64,000 nt of DNA from positions 2,604,001 through 2,668,000 of the forward strand of contig NZ_BPMV01000001.1 of assembly GCF_019656655.1 (NCBI RefSeq), written 5' to 3'. Made by a program: the position numbers and the translations under genes. This document shows, one piece after another, positions 44,232 through 55,965 of the stretch. The notes under the pieces were generated by a model. That model did not search any database. It was given only the letters and a program-made list of their open reading frames with translations, and was not told the DNA's origin. The stretch's first letter is position 1. Each line of letters starts with the position of its first letter. Source of the DNA: Tsukamurella sp. TY48 (GTDB lineage: Bacteria; Actinomycetota; Actinomycetes; Mycobacteriales; Mycobacteriaceae).

Positions 44232-45233
44232 TCAGGCGCTCGCGCCGGCCTTCTCCTTGGCGGCGGCCTTCTCCTTCTTGGCGGCCTCGCGGGCCAGCGA
44301 GCGGTCGCGCATCTCCTCGAACTTCACGGCCGCGGCCTCGAGCTCGTCGAGGAAGGCCGCGAGCTCCTCGCGGGTCCGCTCGCCCTCGGCGCTGAAGTCC
44401 TCGCGCTCGAAGATCTTCCACTTGCGCAGCACGGGCATGACGACCTCGTCCTTGTGCTGGCGCAGGTCGTAGATGCCGTGCTTGGCCATGAGCACGCCGT
44501 TGCGGCGGAAGTCCGGCATACCGGCGCCGGGCATCTCGAAGTGCTTGATGGTGTCGGTGATGGCGCGGATCGCCTGGTCGGGCACCAGGTCGAGGCCGGC
44601 GGCCGAGATGTTGCGGTAGAAGATCATGTGCAGGTTCTCGTCCGCCGCGATGCGCTGCAGCATCTTGTCGGCGATCGGGTCGGCACACACCTTGCCGGTG
44701 TTGCGGTGGCTCACGCGGGTGGCCAGCTCCTGGAAGGTCACGTACGCCACCGAGTGCAGCATCGTCATCTTCTGCTCGGTGTGCTGAGCGACCTTGCCCT
44801 GGGGATCCCAGCCGTTGGTCATGTGGATCATGCGGGCCTGCTCGAGCTTCACCGGGTCCACACCGCGGGTCACCACGAGGTAGTCGCGCATCGCGATGCC
44901 GTGGCGGTTCTCCTCGGCGGTCCAGCGGCCCACCCAGTGGCCCCAGGCGTCGTCCATGGAGAAGTTGGCGGCGATCTCCCGGTGGTACGTGGGCAGGTTG
45001 TCCTCGGTGAGGAGGTTGGTGATCATCGCGGCCTTGGCGACCTCGTCGAGGCGGCTCTCCTCGGGGTCGTAATCATGACCGCCGAGCGCTGCGAAGTTGC
45101 TGCCGTCCGCCCACGGGATGTACTCGTGGGGGCTCCAGTCCTTGGTCATCGAGAGATGGCGGTTGACGTTGTCCTCGGCGACGCCCGACAGCTCCTGCAG
45201 GAGCTCGAGCTGAGTGAGTGGACGGGTCGACAT
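44232..45233 (-). CDS. desA1: Acyl-ACP desaturase, DesA1-like (copy 1)
   Basis: A 333-residue soluble di-iron desaturase of the ferritin-like family. I start it at ATG 45233 (MSTRPLTQLELLQELSGVAE), which has GAGGA at a better distance than the in-frame ATGs further upstream. Iron ligands sit in TAEENRHGIAMRDYL and AADENLHMIFYRN (Glu and His in each). A Lys/Glu/Ala-rich tail ends the protein. DesA1 (Rv0824c) is the mycobacterial counterpart next to dus and feeds mycolic acid synthesis. A second, closely similar gene follows directly upstream. Confidence 0.88.
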   Translation of the reverse strand: MSTRPLTQLELLQELSGVAEDNVNRHLSMTKDWSPHEYIPWADGSNFAALGGHDYDPEESRLDEVAKAAMITNLLTEDNLPTYHREIAANFSMDDAWGHWVGRWTAEENRHGIAMRDYLVVTRGVDPVKLEQARMIHMTNGWDPQGKVAQHTEQKMTMLHSVAYVTFQELATRVSHRNTGKVCADPIADKMLQRIAADENLHMIFYRNISAAGLDLVPDQAIRAITDTIKHFEMPGAGMPDFRRNGVLMAKHGIYDLRQHKDEVVMPVLRKWKIFEREDFSAEGERTREELAAFLDELEAAAVKFEEMRDRSLAREAAKKEKAAAKEKAGASA

Positions 45234-45315
45234 CATTCCTCTTCCGACGTATTTCTGCTTCGAACTATCCGACAAGACTACGCAAATCACACTCTGGACT
45301 CAACGTAGCCGGGGG

Positions 45316-46305
45316 TTATGCGCTGGCTGCGGCCTTTTCCAGGGCGCGTTCGCGCTTGGCGGCCTCGCGGGCCAGCGAGCGGTCGCGCATCTCCTCGAAG
45401 CGGCCGGCCTGCAGTTCGAGCTCGTCGATGTAGGCGGCCAGTTCCTCCCGCGCCTTCTGGCCCTCGGGGCCGAAGTCGTCGCGCTCGAAGATCTTCCACT
45501 TGCGCAGCACGGGCATGACGACCTCGTCCTTGTGCTGGCGCAGGTCGTAGATGCCGTGCTTGGCCATGAGCACGCCGTTGCGGCGGAAGTCGGGCATGCC
45601 GATGCCGGGCATCTCGAAGTGGGTGAGGATGTCGGTCACCGCGCGCAGGGCCTGGTCGGGGGCCAGATCGAGCGCCGCACCGCAGATGTTGCGGTAGAAG
45701 ATCATGTGCAGGTTCTCGTCGGCCGCGATGCGCTGGAGCAGCTTGTCGGCGGTGGCGTCGTTGCAGGCCTTGCCGGTGTTGCGGTGGCTCACGCGGGTGG
45801 CCAGCTCCTGGAAGGTCACGTACGAGACCAGGTGCAGGATGCTGCGGGCCTCGGGGCCGGCGCCGGAATGGCCCTGCGAGGAGACGCCGTTACCCATGTG
45901 GGTCATCCGGAACTCCTCGAGCTTGACCGGGTCGACCGCGCGGGTCACCAGCAGGTAGTCGCGCATCGCGATGCCGTGGCGGTTCTCCTCGGCGGTCCAG
46001 CGGCCCACCCAGTGGCCCCACGCGTGGTCCATGGAGAAGTTCTCGGAGATCTCCCGGTGGTAGCTGGGAAGGTTGTCCTCGGTGAGCAGGTTGGTGATCA
46101 TCGCGGCCCGCGCCACATCGGAGAGCTGCGACTGCGACGGGTCCCAGTCCTGACCGCCGAGGGCGGCGTAGTTGCTGCCCTCGTCCCACGGCACGTAGTC
46201 GTGCGGGTTCCAGTCCTTGGTCATCGACAGGTGGCGATTGACATTCGCCTCCGCCACACCGGAGAGCTCGGTGAGCATCTCCAGGTGAGTGAGTTCGCGT
46301 TGCAT
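45316..46305 (-). CDS. Acyl-ACP desaturase, tandem copy 2
   Basis: A 329-residue paralog of the preceding desaturase, sharing long identical runs such as ANVNRHLSMTKDW, VGRWTAEENRHGIAMRDYL and ATRVSHRNTGKAC, and the same iron-binding EENRHG and DENLHM. It differs mainly between residues 150 and 190 (GNGVSSQGHSGAG) and in the tail. The start ATG 46305 has GGAGGA close by. It probably arose by duplication; each copy may place the double bond differently. The 193 bp upstream (46306-46498) show no clear operator. Confidence 0.88.
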   Translation of the reverse strand: MQRELTHLEMLTELSGVAEANVNRHLSMTKDWNPHDYVPWDEGSNYAALGGQDWDPSQSQLSDVARAAMITNLLTEDNLPSYHREISENFSMDHAWGHWVGRWTAEENRHGIAMRDYLLVTRAVDPVKLEEFRMTHMGNGVSSQGHSGAGPEARSILHLVSYVTFQELATRVSHRNTGKACNDATADKLLQRIAADENLHMIFYRNICGAALDLAPDQALRAVTDILTHFEMPGIGMPDFRRNGVLMAKHGIYDLRQHKDEVVMPVLRKWKIFERDDFGPEGQKAREELAAYIDELELQAGRFEEMRDRSLAREAAKRERALEKAAASA

Positions 46306-46498
46306 GTTCCTCCGTCGCTCGGCACGGGGCCGACTCGAGACACGTCCGGTTGGATTTCGCACACCGTGGTCTCGGTGTTACTGCGCCCGGCAATCTTCCT
46401 GCCGAAATGCGCCGTGACTGTGTCCAAGGTAACTCCGATGGAGGATTCACCGCACTGAATCGCGGGGTGGGTGACTCGTTCCACATCCTGCACCGGTG

Positions 46499-47119
46499 TC
46501 AGATCCAGCCGCGTTCCCGCGCCCGGAGGGTGGCCTCGTACCGGTTCGCGACGCCCAGTTTGGCGACCGCGGAGGAGAGGTAGTTGCGGGTGGTGCCGGG
46601 GCTCAGATGCGCGCGCCGGGCGATCTCGTCGACGGAGGCCCCGTCGGCGGCGAACTCCAGGACGTCGGCCTCGCGCGGCGTGAGCGGCGAATCCCCGGCA
46701 CTGATCGCCTCCGCGGCGAGCTCGGGGTCCACGTACCGGCCGCCGGTGTGGACGGTGCGGATCACCTGCGCCAGCGTGGCCGCGGGCGCGGTCTTGGGGA
46801 GGAAGCCGCGCACGCCGATCGACAGCGCCCGCTTGAGGTAGCCGGGCCGCCCGTGGCTGGTGACGATCAGGGTGCCGGCGTCGGGGGTGAGAGCGAGCAG
46901 CTGGGCCGCGGTGTCGATGCCGTCCATCCCGGGCATCTGCAGGTCCAGGACGGCGACCGCGGGTGGCAGGCCCTGTTCCACGCGGCGCTGCCACAGCGCC
47001 ACCAGCTCGGCGCCCGAGCCGGCCTCGGCGGCCACGTGCAGATCGTCCTCCAGGTCCAGCAGGGCCGCCATCGCGGTGCGGATCAGGTGCTCGTCGTCGG
47101 CGAGCAGCACGTCGATCAT
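46499..47119 (-). CDS. NarL/LuxR-type response regulator
   Basis: A 206-residue regulator. Receiver domain: IDVLLADDEHLIRTAMAAL with the acidic pair, VAVLDLQMPGMDG with the phospho-acceptor Asp, and the Lys in GFLPKTAPAATLAQ. The DNA-binding helix-turn-helix is LTPREADVLEFAADGASVDE, then IARRAHLSPGTTRNYLSSAV. ATG 47119 overlaps the kinase stop. It forms a two-component pair with the histidine kinase and probably controls the whole upstream ABC operon. Confidence 0.92.
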   Translation of the reverse strand: MIDVLLADDEHLIRTAMAALLDLEDDLHVAAEAGSGAELVALWQRRVEQGLPPAVAVLDLQMPGMDGIDTAAQLLALTPDAGTLIVTSHGRPGYLKRALSIGVRGFLPKTAPAATLAQVIRTVHTGGRYVDPELAAEAISAGDSPLTPREADVLEFAADGASVDEIARRAHLSPGTTRNYLSSAVAKLGVANRYEATLRARERGWI

Positions 47120-48270
47120 CGTTCCTCCCAGGTCACGGCCAGGACGAAGTCTCCGGCTTCGCCGGTGGTGCGCAGCTGCGCGCCCACGGTGTGCACGCGC
47201 TCGGCCAGGCCCGCCAGGCCCGACGGTGCGCCGGACGGTGCGTCGGGCGCACCGTCGTTGCGCAGTTCCAGGCCGTCGGCGCGCAGGGTGAGTTCGGCGG
47301 CGGAGGCGGTCGAATGCTTGACGATGTTGGTGGTGCCCTCGCGGACCACCCACGCGGCGGTCTCGTGGAAGCGGGTGGGCACGTCGTCGGGGGAGCCGGT
47401 CACGGTGAGCCGGCAGCCCGCGGCGGCGAGCAGGGAGCGGGCCCCGGCCACCTCGCCGGCGAGGTCCACATCGCGGTAGCCGCGCACCAGCGAGCGCATC
47501 TCCTCCATCGAGGTCACGGCCAGTGACTTCACCTCGTCCATCTCGGTGGCCGCGCGGTCCGCGGCGCCGGCGCGGACCAGGGTCGCGGCCAGTTCACTCT
47601 TGACCGCGATCGCCGAGAACCCGCGCCCCACCACGTCGTGCAGGTCGCGGGCGAATCGCAGCCGTTCCTCGGCCACCTGCAACTCGGCGGCCATATCGCG
47701 GCTTTCCTCGAGCTCGGACAGGACGTGCAGGCTCCACACCGTCGCGCGGGTGGTCCACATGAGCAACACCCCGATGGGGAAGACGATCAGCAGCCGGAGG
47801 GCCGTGTCGGCGTCGCGCATCAGCAGCATGATCAGCACGCTGCCCGCGATCAGGATCGGCCACGGGTGCCGCACGAAGGGCAGGACCGAACCCGAGGCCA
47901 TCAGCAGGGTGAGGAAGGCGGTGACGGCGGCCCCGTTGCGGACCGGTCCGTCGCCCGCGGCGAGCGCGATCACCACCGCCCCGCCGAAGACGAGGGCCTG
48001 GCAGGTCACCGCGAAGCGCCAGGCCAGACGGCGCTGGCGGGCGTCCGCGCGCATGGACAGTTCGGGTTGGGATTCGACGGCGGCGATCGCGGCGAGGCCC
48101 ACGATGACCGTCGCGATCACGGGCAGCGGGCGGATGCCGGTCACGGCCAGCATCGCGACCACGCTGATCACCGCGCTCTGCAGGACCAACCGGGTGTACA
48201 GCCGGAACTTGTCGGGCCCCGACATCCCGGCCCACCACGCCGCGACCCGGCGCAGGGGCGCCGGGATCAC
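47116..48270 (-). CDS. Sensor histidine kinase (DesK/LiaS-like)
   Basis: A 384-residue membrane kinase. I start it at GTG 48270, which overlaps the permease stop as GTGA; ATG 48327 would overlap that gene by 61 bp. Five or six hydrophobic segments occupy residues 20-170 with hardly any external loop, typical of intramembrane sensors. HisKA_3 phospho-acceptor: ARDLHDVVGRGFSAIA; ATP-binding N-box: REGTTNIVKHS; G-box SGLAGLAERVHTVG. The neighbouring ABC genes suggest it senses envelope stress or an antimicrobial compound. Confidence 0.9.
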   Translation of the reverse strand: MIPAPLRRVAAWWAGMSGPDKFRLYTRLVLQSAVISVVAMLAVTGIRPLPVIATVIVGLAAIAAVESQPELSMRADARQRRLAWRFAVTCQALVFGGAVVIALAAGDGPVRNGAAVTAFLTLLMASGSVLPFVRHPWPILIAGSVLIMLLMRDADTALRLLIVFPIGVLLMWTTRATVWSLHVLSELEESRDMAAELQVAEERLRFARDLHDVVGRGFSAIAVKSELAATLVRAGAADRAATEMDEVKSLAVTSMEEMRSLVRGYRDVDLAGEVAGARSLLAAAGCRLTVTGSPDDVPTRFHETAAWVVREGTTNIVKHSTASAAELTLRADGLELRNDGAPDAPSGAPSGLAGLAERVHTVGAQLRTTGEAGDFVLAVTWEER

Positions 48271-49081
48271 CCGCGATCGTTCCAGCGGAACCACTGGAGA
48301 ACCAGAGCCACTGAGATCGCCGTCCATAGGACCAGTGTGGCAAGAGGTCGCCCGGCTTCGGCGAAGGTGGCGGCGAAGTCGAGGGCGGCGGCGTCGTTCG
48401 CGGCACCCGGTGCCAGTCCCGCCTCGCCCAGCCGGATCAGGTCGGCGACTGCGGCGAAGGGCGTCCAGTCGGCGATCCGGCCGAGCTGCTCGGGGAGCAC
48501 GGGGCGGATGCTCGCCAGGCCCACCATCGACAGCACCATCACCGGGATGGAGGTGATCTGCGCGGCCTCGGCGTTCTTGGTCACGGCACTGGTGGCCAGC
48601 GCGAGCAGGGTGAAGATCAGCAGGCCGCCGATCAGGGCCACCAGCAGCAGCAGCGGGTTCACCGGCAGCGGGCCACCCGCGGCGAAGACGGTGCCCGCCA
48701 CGATCACCGTGCCCACCAGGGTGAGCACGGCCCCGGGCACGGCGGGTGCGGTGAGGATCTGCAGATCGGTGGCCTCGCCGGTGCGCAGGCGTTTCAGGAC
48801 GCCCTCGGACCGGCGCGTGGTGACCATCGACAGCACCGAGTAGTACTGCACCATCAGCAGCGCCGACAGCGCGAAGATCTCCAGCGTGTTGGCCACGCCG
48901 AGCGCGGTCCGCGGACCGTCGCCCGCGGCGAAGAAGAGCAGCAGGGGCGTCCCCACGGGGAACACGGTGCCCATGAAGAGCAGCGTCTTGTTGCGCCGGA
49001 ACTGCAGGTACTCGGCGTGCGCGAGGGCGCGCAGGGGACGGCGGCCGTAGCCGACGCCGGGACGGGTGGCGGTCGCGGTAC

Positions 49082-49085
<4 letters not shown>
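48267..49085 (-). CDS. ABC-2 type permease
   Basis: A 272-residue membrane protein with six hydrophobic segments after a basic N-terminus (RRPLRALAHAEYLQFRRNKTLLF). The stretch VTTRRSEGVLKRLRTGEATDLQ is the cytosolic loop typical of DrrB/NodJ-like exporters. It starts at ATG 49085, overlapping the ATPase stop (ATGA), and its own stop overlaps the kinase gene. With the ATPase it should form an exporter of drugs, lipids or peptides. Confidence 0.88.
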
Positions 49086-50031
<946 letters not shown>

Positions 50032-50035
<4 letters not shown>

Positions 50036-50322
50036 GCGCGTCCCCACTTGCGGCTGCCGAGCACCCACCGCACCGCCATGTGGGCGGCGATGACGGCGGC
50101 CACCACGGCCGCGAGGGCGGCGGGCGGCTGGAATGCGACGAACCCGGCCGCCAGGACGACGACTGTGATTACGATCACGAAGATCTCGCGGGAGCGGGTG
50201 GGCGCCGGTCCGAGCCGGACGGCGTCCATCAGCAGATCGTGGGGTCCGGTCGCGTCCGGGTGGCGCGGCGGGTGTGTCGGTGCGTGGGAAGGTGGTCCGA
50301 AGTGACGGTCTGTGGCGTTCAT
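50032..50322 (-). CDS. Small two-span membrane protein
   Basis: A 96-residue protein starting at ATG 50322. The N-terminal 40 residues are His/Pro-rich (RHFGPPSHAPTHPPRHPDAT), followed by two hydrophobic segments (IFVIVITVVVLAAGFVAF and AALAAVVAAVIAAHMAV). It is the first gene of the five-gene operon and overlaps the ATPase start. No family is recognised; a role as an accessory or sensor subunit is conjecture. Confidence 0.65.
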
Positions 50323-50367
50323 GTCTTCGAGCCTGGTGGGTCCGGGCGGTCGCGAGTAGTGCGCGAT

Positions 50368-50424
50368 GTCATGAGTTCCGCCGCGGTCGTCATGGGGTGC
50401 CCATGACATCCGTCATGGGGTGCG
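50368..50424. promoter_or_regulatory. GTCATGGG repeat cluster between the ABC/two-component and ugp operons
   Basis: GTCATGAG at 50368-50375, a perfect palindrome of GTCATGGG (50389-50396) with CCCATGAC (50400-50407) and a 3-bp centre, then another GTCATGGG at 50412-50419. It sits directly upstream of the small-membrane-protein gene and is a plausible binding region for the LuxR-type regulator encoded in that operon. Confidence 0.6.
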
Positions 50425-50506
50425 CCCCCGCGCGGACACCGCATCGTCACCGAATCGTTCCCGCCAGTTCGCGTCCCCGACGCACGAGTCCCGGAACCTA
50501 CACGCT

Positions 50507-51442
50507 GTGACGGCCGCATCGACTGAGATCGTGGAGCCCTCAGCGGAGAAGGGCGTGCGCGCGAATCTCAAGCTGCGGGACAATCTGCTGTTCCTACTGT
50601 TCGTGGTGCCGAACCTGGCGCTGCTCACCGCGTTCACCTACCGGCCGCTGATCGACAACTTCGCGCTGAGCTTCAAGGACTGGTCGCTGGCCAGCCCCGA
50701 GCCGGCGAAGTGGATCGGCCTGGACAACTACCGCGAGTTCTTCACCAAGGCGGAGAGCTGGCAGGTGGTCACGGTCACGCTGGTGTTCACCGTGAGCGCG
50801 TTGGTGATCTCCATGGTGCTGGGGCTGGCGCTGGCGATGCTGCTGGATCAGAACCTCAAGGGCCGCAACCTGGTCCGGTCGGCCGTCTTCGCGCCCTTCG
50901 TGATCTCGGGTGCCGCGATCGGTGCGGCCTTCTACTTCGTCTTCAATCCGCAGTTCGGCGCGGTCGCGTCGATCCTGAGCTGGTTCGGCATCACCAGCCC
51001 GGACTTCTACCAGGAGCCCGGCTGGGCCCTGTTCCTGGTCACCTTCACCTACATCTGGAAGAACCTGGGCTACACCTTCGTGATCTACCTGGCCGCACTG
51101 CAGGGCCTGAACAAGGATCTCGATGAGGCGGCGGCGATCGACGGGACGCCCACGTGGCGCAAGTTCTGGCGGGTCACCTTCCCGCAGCTGCGGCCGGCCA
51201 CGTACTTCCTGTCGATCACGGTGCTGCTCAACAGCCTTCAGGTGTTCGACATCGTCAACATCATGTTCCCGGACGGCGGCCCGCAGGGCGGCACCACCAC
51301 CATGGTGTTCGACATCTACTGGCAGACCTTCCGCAACCAGCGGGCCGGCTACGGCGCCACGATCGCCACGATCATGTTCCTCGTGCTGCTGATCGTCACC
51401 GTGGTGCAGGTCCGGATGATGGATCGGGGCAACGAGAAGTGA
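50507..51442 (+). CDS. ugpA: Glycerophosphodiester ABC importer permease UgpA
   Basis: A 311-residue permease. I start it at GTG 50507 (MTAASTEIVEPSAEKGVRAN); longer in-frame reading crosses the repeat cluster. The first helix is DNLLFLLFVVPNLALLTAF, and the EAA coupling loop is DLDEAAAIDGTPTWRKFWRV. The gene order A-E-B-C matches the mycobacterial ugp cluster (Rv2835c-Rv2832c), and the binding protein strongly resembles mycobacterial UgpB. The permease itself is of the general MalF type. The stop overlaps ugpE (GTGA). Confidence 0.86.
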   Translation: MTAASTEIVEPSAEKGVRANLKLRDNLLFLLFVVPNLALLTAFTYRPLIDNFALSFKDWSLASPEPAKWIGLDNYREFFTKAESWQVVTVTLVFTVSALVISMVLGLALAMLLDQNLKGRNLVRSAVFAPFVISGAAIGAAFYFVFNPQFGAVASILSWFGITSPDFYQEPGWALFLVTFTYIWKNLGYTFVIYLAALQGLNKDLDEAAAIDGTPTWRKFWRVTFPQLRPATYFLSITVLLNSLQVFDIVNIMFPDGGPQGGTTTMVFDIYWQTFRNQRAGYGATIATIMFLVLLIVTVVQVRMMDRGNEK

Positions 51443-52272
51443 GCGCGAACCCCACGAGCAGCGTCGGGAAGAAGGCGCTCGGCTACCTCGGCATGCTGGC
51501 CACGCTGGCGCTGGTCGCGGTGCCGGTGTACTTCATCGTGATCACCTCGTTCAAGGACCGGCCGGACATCTTCGTCTCGCCCGCCACGTGGTGGCCGCCC
51601 ACCTGGTACCCGGACAACTACAGCTATGTGACGCAGGAGATCCCGTACTGGGACTACCTGCGCAACTCGGTGATCATCACCGCGGTCACCGGCGGCATCA
51701 AGTTCGTGCTGGGCGTCACCAGCGCGTACGCGCTGGTGTTCCTGCGTTTCCCGTTCAAGAAGGTGCTGTTCGTGGTGATCATCGCCGCGCTGATGGTGCC
51801 GAACCAGATCACGGTGATCTCGAACTACGCCCTGATGGCGAACTACCGCAACACCTTCGTCGGCATCATCCTGCCGCTCGCGGGGGTGGCCTTCGGAACC
51901 TTCCTGCTGCGCAATCACTTCCTTTCGCTGCCGCGGGAGATCGTGGAGGCCGCGCGGATGGACGGTGCCGGACACCTGCGCCTGATGTTCCGGGTGATCC
52001 TGCCCATCTCGATCCCCACCATGGTGGCCTTCGCGGTGATCACCCTGGTGAACGAGTGGAACGAATACCTGTGGCCCTTCCTCATGTCGGATAACGCCGC
52101 CGTCGCACCGCTGCCCGTGGGGCTCACCCTGCTGCAGAACACCGAGCAGGGCGTGAACTGGGGCCCGGTGATGGCGGCCACCCTGCTCACCGCCCTGCCC
52201 ATGCTCATCGTCTTCCTGATCCTGCAGCGGCAGATGATCAAGGGACTCACCTCCGGCGCCGTCAAGGGCTGA
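51439..52272 (+). CDS. ugpE: Glycerophosphodiester ABC importer permease UgpE
   Basis: A 277-residue MalG-type permease starting at GTG 51439 within the ugpA stop. The EAA loop is VEAARMDGAGHLRLMFRVILP, the last helices contain GPVMAATLLTALPMLIVFLI, and the C-terminal tail IKGLTSGAVKG is the usual one for this family. It pairs with UgpA. A 54-bp gap precedes ugpB. Confidence 0.86.
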   Translation: MSANPTSSVGKKALGYLGMLATLALVAVPVYFIVITSFKDRPDIFVSPATWWPPTWYPDNYSYVTQEIPYWDYLRNSVIITAVTGGIKFVLGVTSAYALVFLRFPFKKVLFVVIIAALMVPNQITVISNYALMANYRNTFVGIILPLAGVAFGTFLLRNHFLSLPREIVEAARMDGAGHLRLMFRVILPISIPTMVAFAVITLVNEWNEYLWPFLMSDNAAVAPLPVGLTLLQNTEQGVNWGPVMAATLLTALPMLIVFLILQRQMIKGLTSGAVKG

Positions 52273-52326
52273 CCGGGCCGTATCACTCATCCACCGGAAA
52301 TCCACCGAAAACCCAAGGGAGCACTC

Positions 52327-53637
52327 ATGGCCGACCTCAGCAGACGCGGATTCCTCGCGACCAGCCTCGCCGCCACCGCGGCCTTCGCCGCCGCCTGCTC
52401 GGGCTCCGGCAGCGGTGGGGGCGGTTCGAACTCGGGATCGAGCGGCGGCGACATCAAGCTGCAGTTCCTCACCAACCACCCGGGCAGTTCGAAGGCCATC
52501 GAGCAGAGCATCATCGACGAGTTCCAGAAGGCCAACGCCGGCATCAAGATCGAGCTGCTCGACGGCGGCAAGGACTACGAAGAGGTCGCCCAGAAGTTCC
52601 AGACCTCGCTGACCGGTGGTACCAAGCCCGACATCATCGTGGTCTCGGACGTCACCTGGTTCAACTTCGCGCTGAACAAGCAGATCGAGCCGCTCGACGG
52701 GCTGTTCGCCGGTGCCGGCCTGAACCCGGCCGACTACGTGGACTCGCTGCTCAACGACGGCAAGTTCGACGGCAAGTACTACACGATCCCGTTCGCCCGC
52801 TCGACGCCGCTGTTCTACTACAACAAGGACGCCTGGAAGAAGGCCGGCCTCGAGGACCGCGGCCCGAAGGACTGGGACGAGTTCGTCGCCTGGGCGCCGC
52901 GTATCCAGGAGGCCATCGGCGGCGATAAGAAGGCCATCGTGCTCGCCGATTCGGCGAACTACATCGACTGGGTCTTCGAGGGCTGGAACTGGTCCAAGGG
53001 CGGCGCCTACTCGGACGGCTGGAACCTGAAGTTCACCACTCCCGAGAGCATCGCCGCGGCGCAGCAGCTCAAGGACGTGATCGGCAAGTGGGGTCGTCTC
53101 ACCAGCAAGCCGGAGAACGACTTCGGTGCCGGACTCGCGGCGGTCACCCTGCAGTCCACGGGCTCGCTCAAGACCATCACCACGACCGCGAAGTTCGAGG
53201 TGGGCACCGCCTTCCTGCCCGGCCCCCAGGGCAAGTCGTGCCCCACCGGCGGTGCCGGCCTCGCGATCGCCGCGGGCATCTCGGACGACCGCAAGGCCGC
53301 CGCGATGAAGTTCATCGAGTTCCTCACCAACGCGAAGAACTCGTCCACCTTCTCGCAGGGCACCGGGTACATGCCGGTCCGCAAGTCGGCGGTCGACGAT
53401 CCGTCGATGAAGGACTTCATCGCGAAGAACCCGAACTTCGGCACCGCCGTCAAGCAGCTGCCCTACACCCGCAGCCAGGACAACGCCCGCGTCTTCGTGC
53501 CCGGCGGCGGCCGCGATATCGGCCAGGCCCTGCAGCAGATCGCCACCGGTGGCGACCCGGCGGCGGTGCTCGGCACGCTGCAGACCACGATTCAGGGCAA
53601 GATCGACTCGCAGATCACGCCGAAGCTGCCGAAGTAG
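52327..53637 (+). CDS. ugpB: Glycerophosphodiester-binding lipoprotein UgpB
   Basis: A 436-residue substrate-binding protein. The N-terminus SRRGFLATSLAATAAFAAAC combines a twin-arginine motif with a lipobox, so export is probably by Tat followed by lipidation. The mature protein matches mycobacterial UgpB (Rv2833c) in several places: DGGKDYEEVAQKFQTSL, YVDSLL, ARSTPLFYYNKDAWKKAGL, GKSCPTGGAGLAIAAG and GYMPVRKSAVDDPS. In M. tuberculosis that protein binds glycerophosphocholine, so uptake of lipid head groups is the best prediction. Confidence 0.93.
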   Translation: MADLSRRGFLATSLAATAAFAAACSGSGSGGGGSNSGSSGGDIKLQFLTNHPGSSKAIEQSIIDEFQKANAGIKIELLDGGKDYEEVAQKFQTSLTGGTKPDIIVVSDVTWFNFALNKQIEPLDGLFAGAGLNPADYVDSLLNDGKFDGKYYTIPFARSTPLFYYNKDAWKKAGLEDRGPKDWDEFVAWAPRIQEAIGGDKKAIVLADSANYIDWVFEGWNWSKGGAYSDGWNLKFTTPESIAAAQQLKDVIGKWGRLTSKPENDFGAGLAAVTLQSTGSLKTITTTAKFEVGTAFLPGPQGKSCPTGGAGLAIAAGISDDRKAAAMKFIEFLTNAKNSSTFSQGTGYMPVRKSAVDDPSMKDFIAKNPNFGTAVKQLPYTRSQDNARVFVPGGGRDIGQALQQIATGGDPAAVLGTLQTTIQGKIDSQITPKLPK

Positions 53638-53670
53638 TCCGGCGGTAGCGAACAAGGAGTAGGGAACACC

Positions 53671-54738
<1,068 letters not shown>

Positions 54739-55965
54739 GCGCCGCTCGCGGAGGAAGGCGCGTCGCTGCGCGGTGCGCCGGTGCAGGTCCAGCATCGTCT
54801 GGACGGCACGGTCCCAGGTGAACTCCTCGGCGCGGGCGCGGGTGGCGTGCCGGTAGTCGCCACCGTCGAGGACGGACCGGACCGCGGTGGCGAACGCGGC
54901 CGCGGTATCCGCTGCGGGGAGGCCGCAGTCGGCGCGGGCGATGTCGGCGAGAGCGGAGTTGCGGGACACCACGATCGGGGTGCCGGAGGCGAGCGCCTCC
55001 ATGGCCGAGAGTCCGAAGGTCTCGTGCGGTCCGGGGCAGACGGCGACGTCCGCGCAGGCGAGGAGGTCGGCGAGATCGTCGCGGTCGGTGAGGTGTCCGG
55101 TGAAGGTGACGGGCAGACCGGTCGCCTGGCGTCGCAGCTCGTCGAGCATGGCGCCCCCGCCGGCCACCACGAGGCGCGCCGAGGCACCGTCGGCCAGCAG
55201 GGCGCGCAGTACCTCGATCCCGCGCGCGGGGTGCTTCTCCATCGACAGCCGGCAGGATTGCGTGAGCAGGATGTCGGCGCCCTGGGCCCAGCGCGCACGT
55301 GCCGCGGCCGTCGCCCGACCGGGGTGGAAGGTCCCGAGGTCCACGCCGAGGGGCACCGTGGCCACGTTGGGGGCGTGGATGCGTGCGAACTCCTCGCCGG
55401 CGAAGGGTGTGGTGCAGACGACGGTGTCGTAGCTGCGTGCGGTGCCGAGGTTGGCGATGTCGGAGGCCCACACCGCCACGCGCGGCGCTCCGAGGGCGAT
55501 CATCCGGTCGAGGCGTTCGTGGCTGATCATCACGGAGCCGATGCCGCGGGCGCGCGCCCACGGGCCCATGCCGCGCAGGGTGAGCCGGTCGGACACCTCG
55601 AGGCTGTCGGCGTCGAGCCGGGGGAGCAGTCTGCGGATGCGGACGGGGTTCGCGGCCCGGTAGCCCTCGACGCGGAAGAACTTCGCGCCCGGCACGGTGA
55701 TCCGCCGGACGCCGGATTCGAGCACCTCATCGCGTTGCTGTGCGCCCGCGACCACCAGTGTGACGCGGTGCCCGTGGGTCACGTAGCCGGCGCCCAGCTG
55801 ATCCACCGCGGTCCGCAGGCCGCCGGAGCGGGGACCGTAGAAGTTCGCGAGTTGGACGATGTGCATTCCGCCAGGCTGCTCGTGGGGTCGGGCGCGGGGG
55901 TGAACGTGCGGGAGCAGTTGGGCGAACTGTTCGAACTTGTCGGTGGACAGGCGCACAATCGGGCC

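Noticed and set aside
46306-46498. Possible operator upstream of the tandem desaturase genes
   Set aside because: Fragments such as GGTGTTACT and AAGGTAACT look related, but spacing and symmetry are too poor to claim a site.
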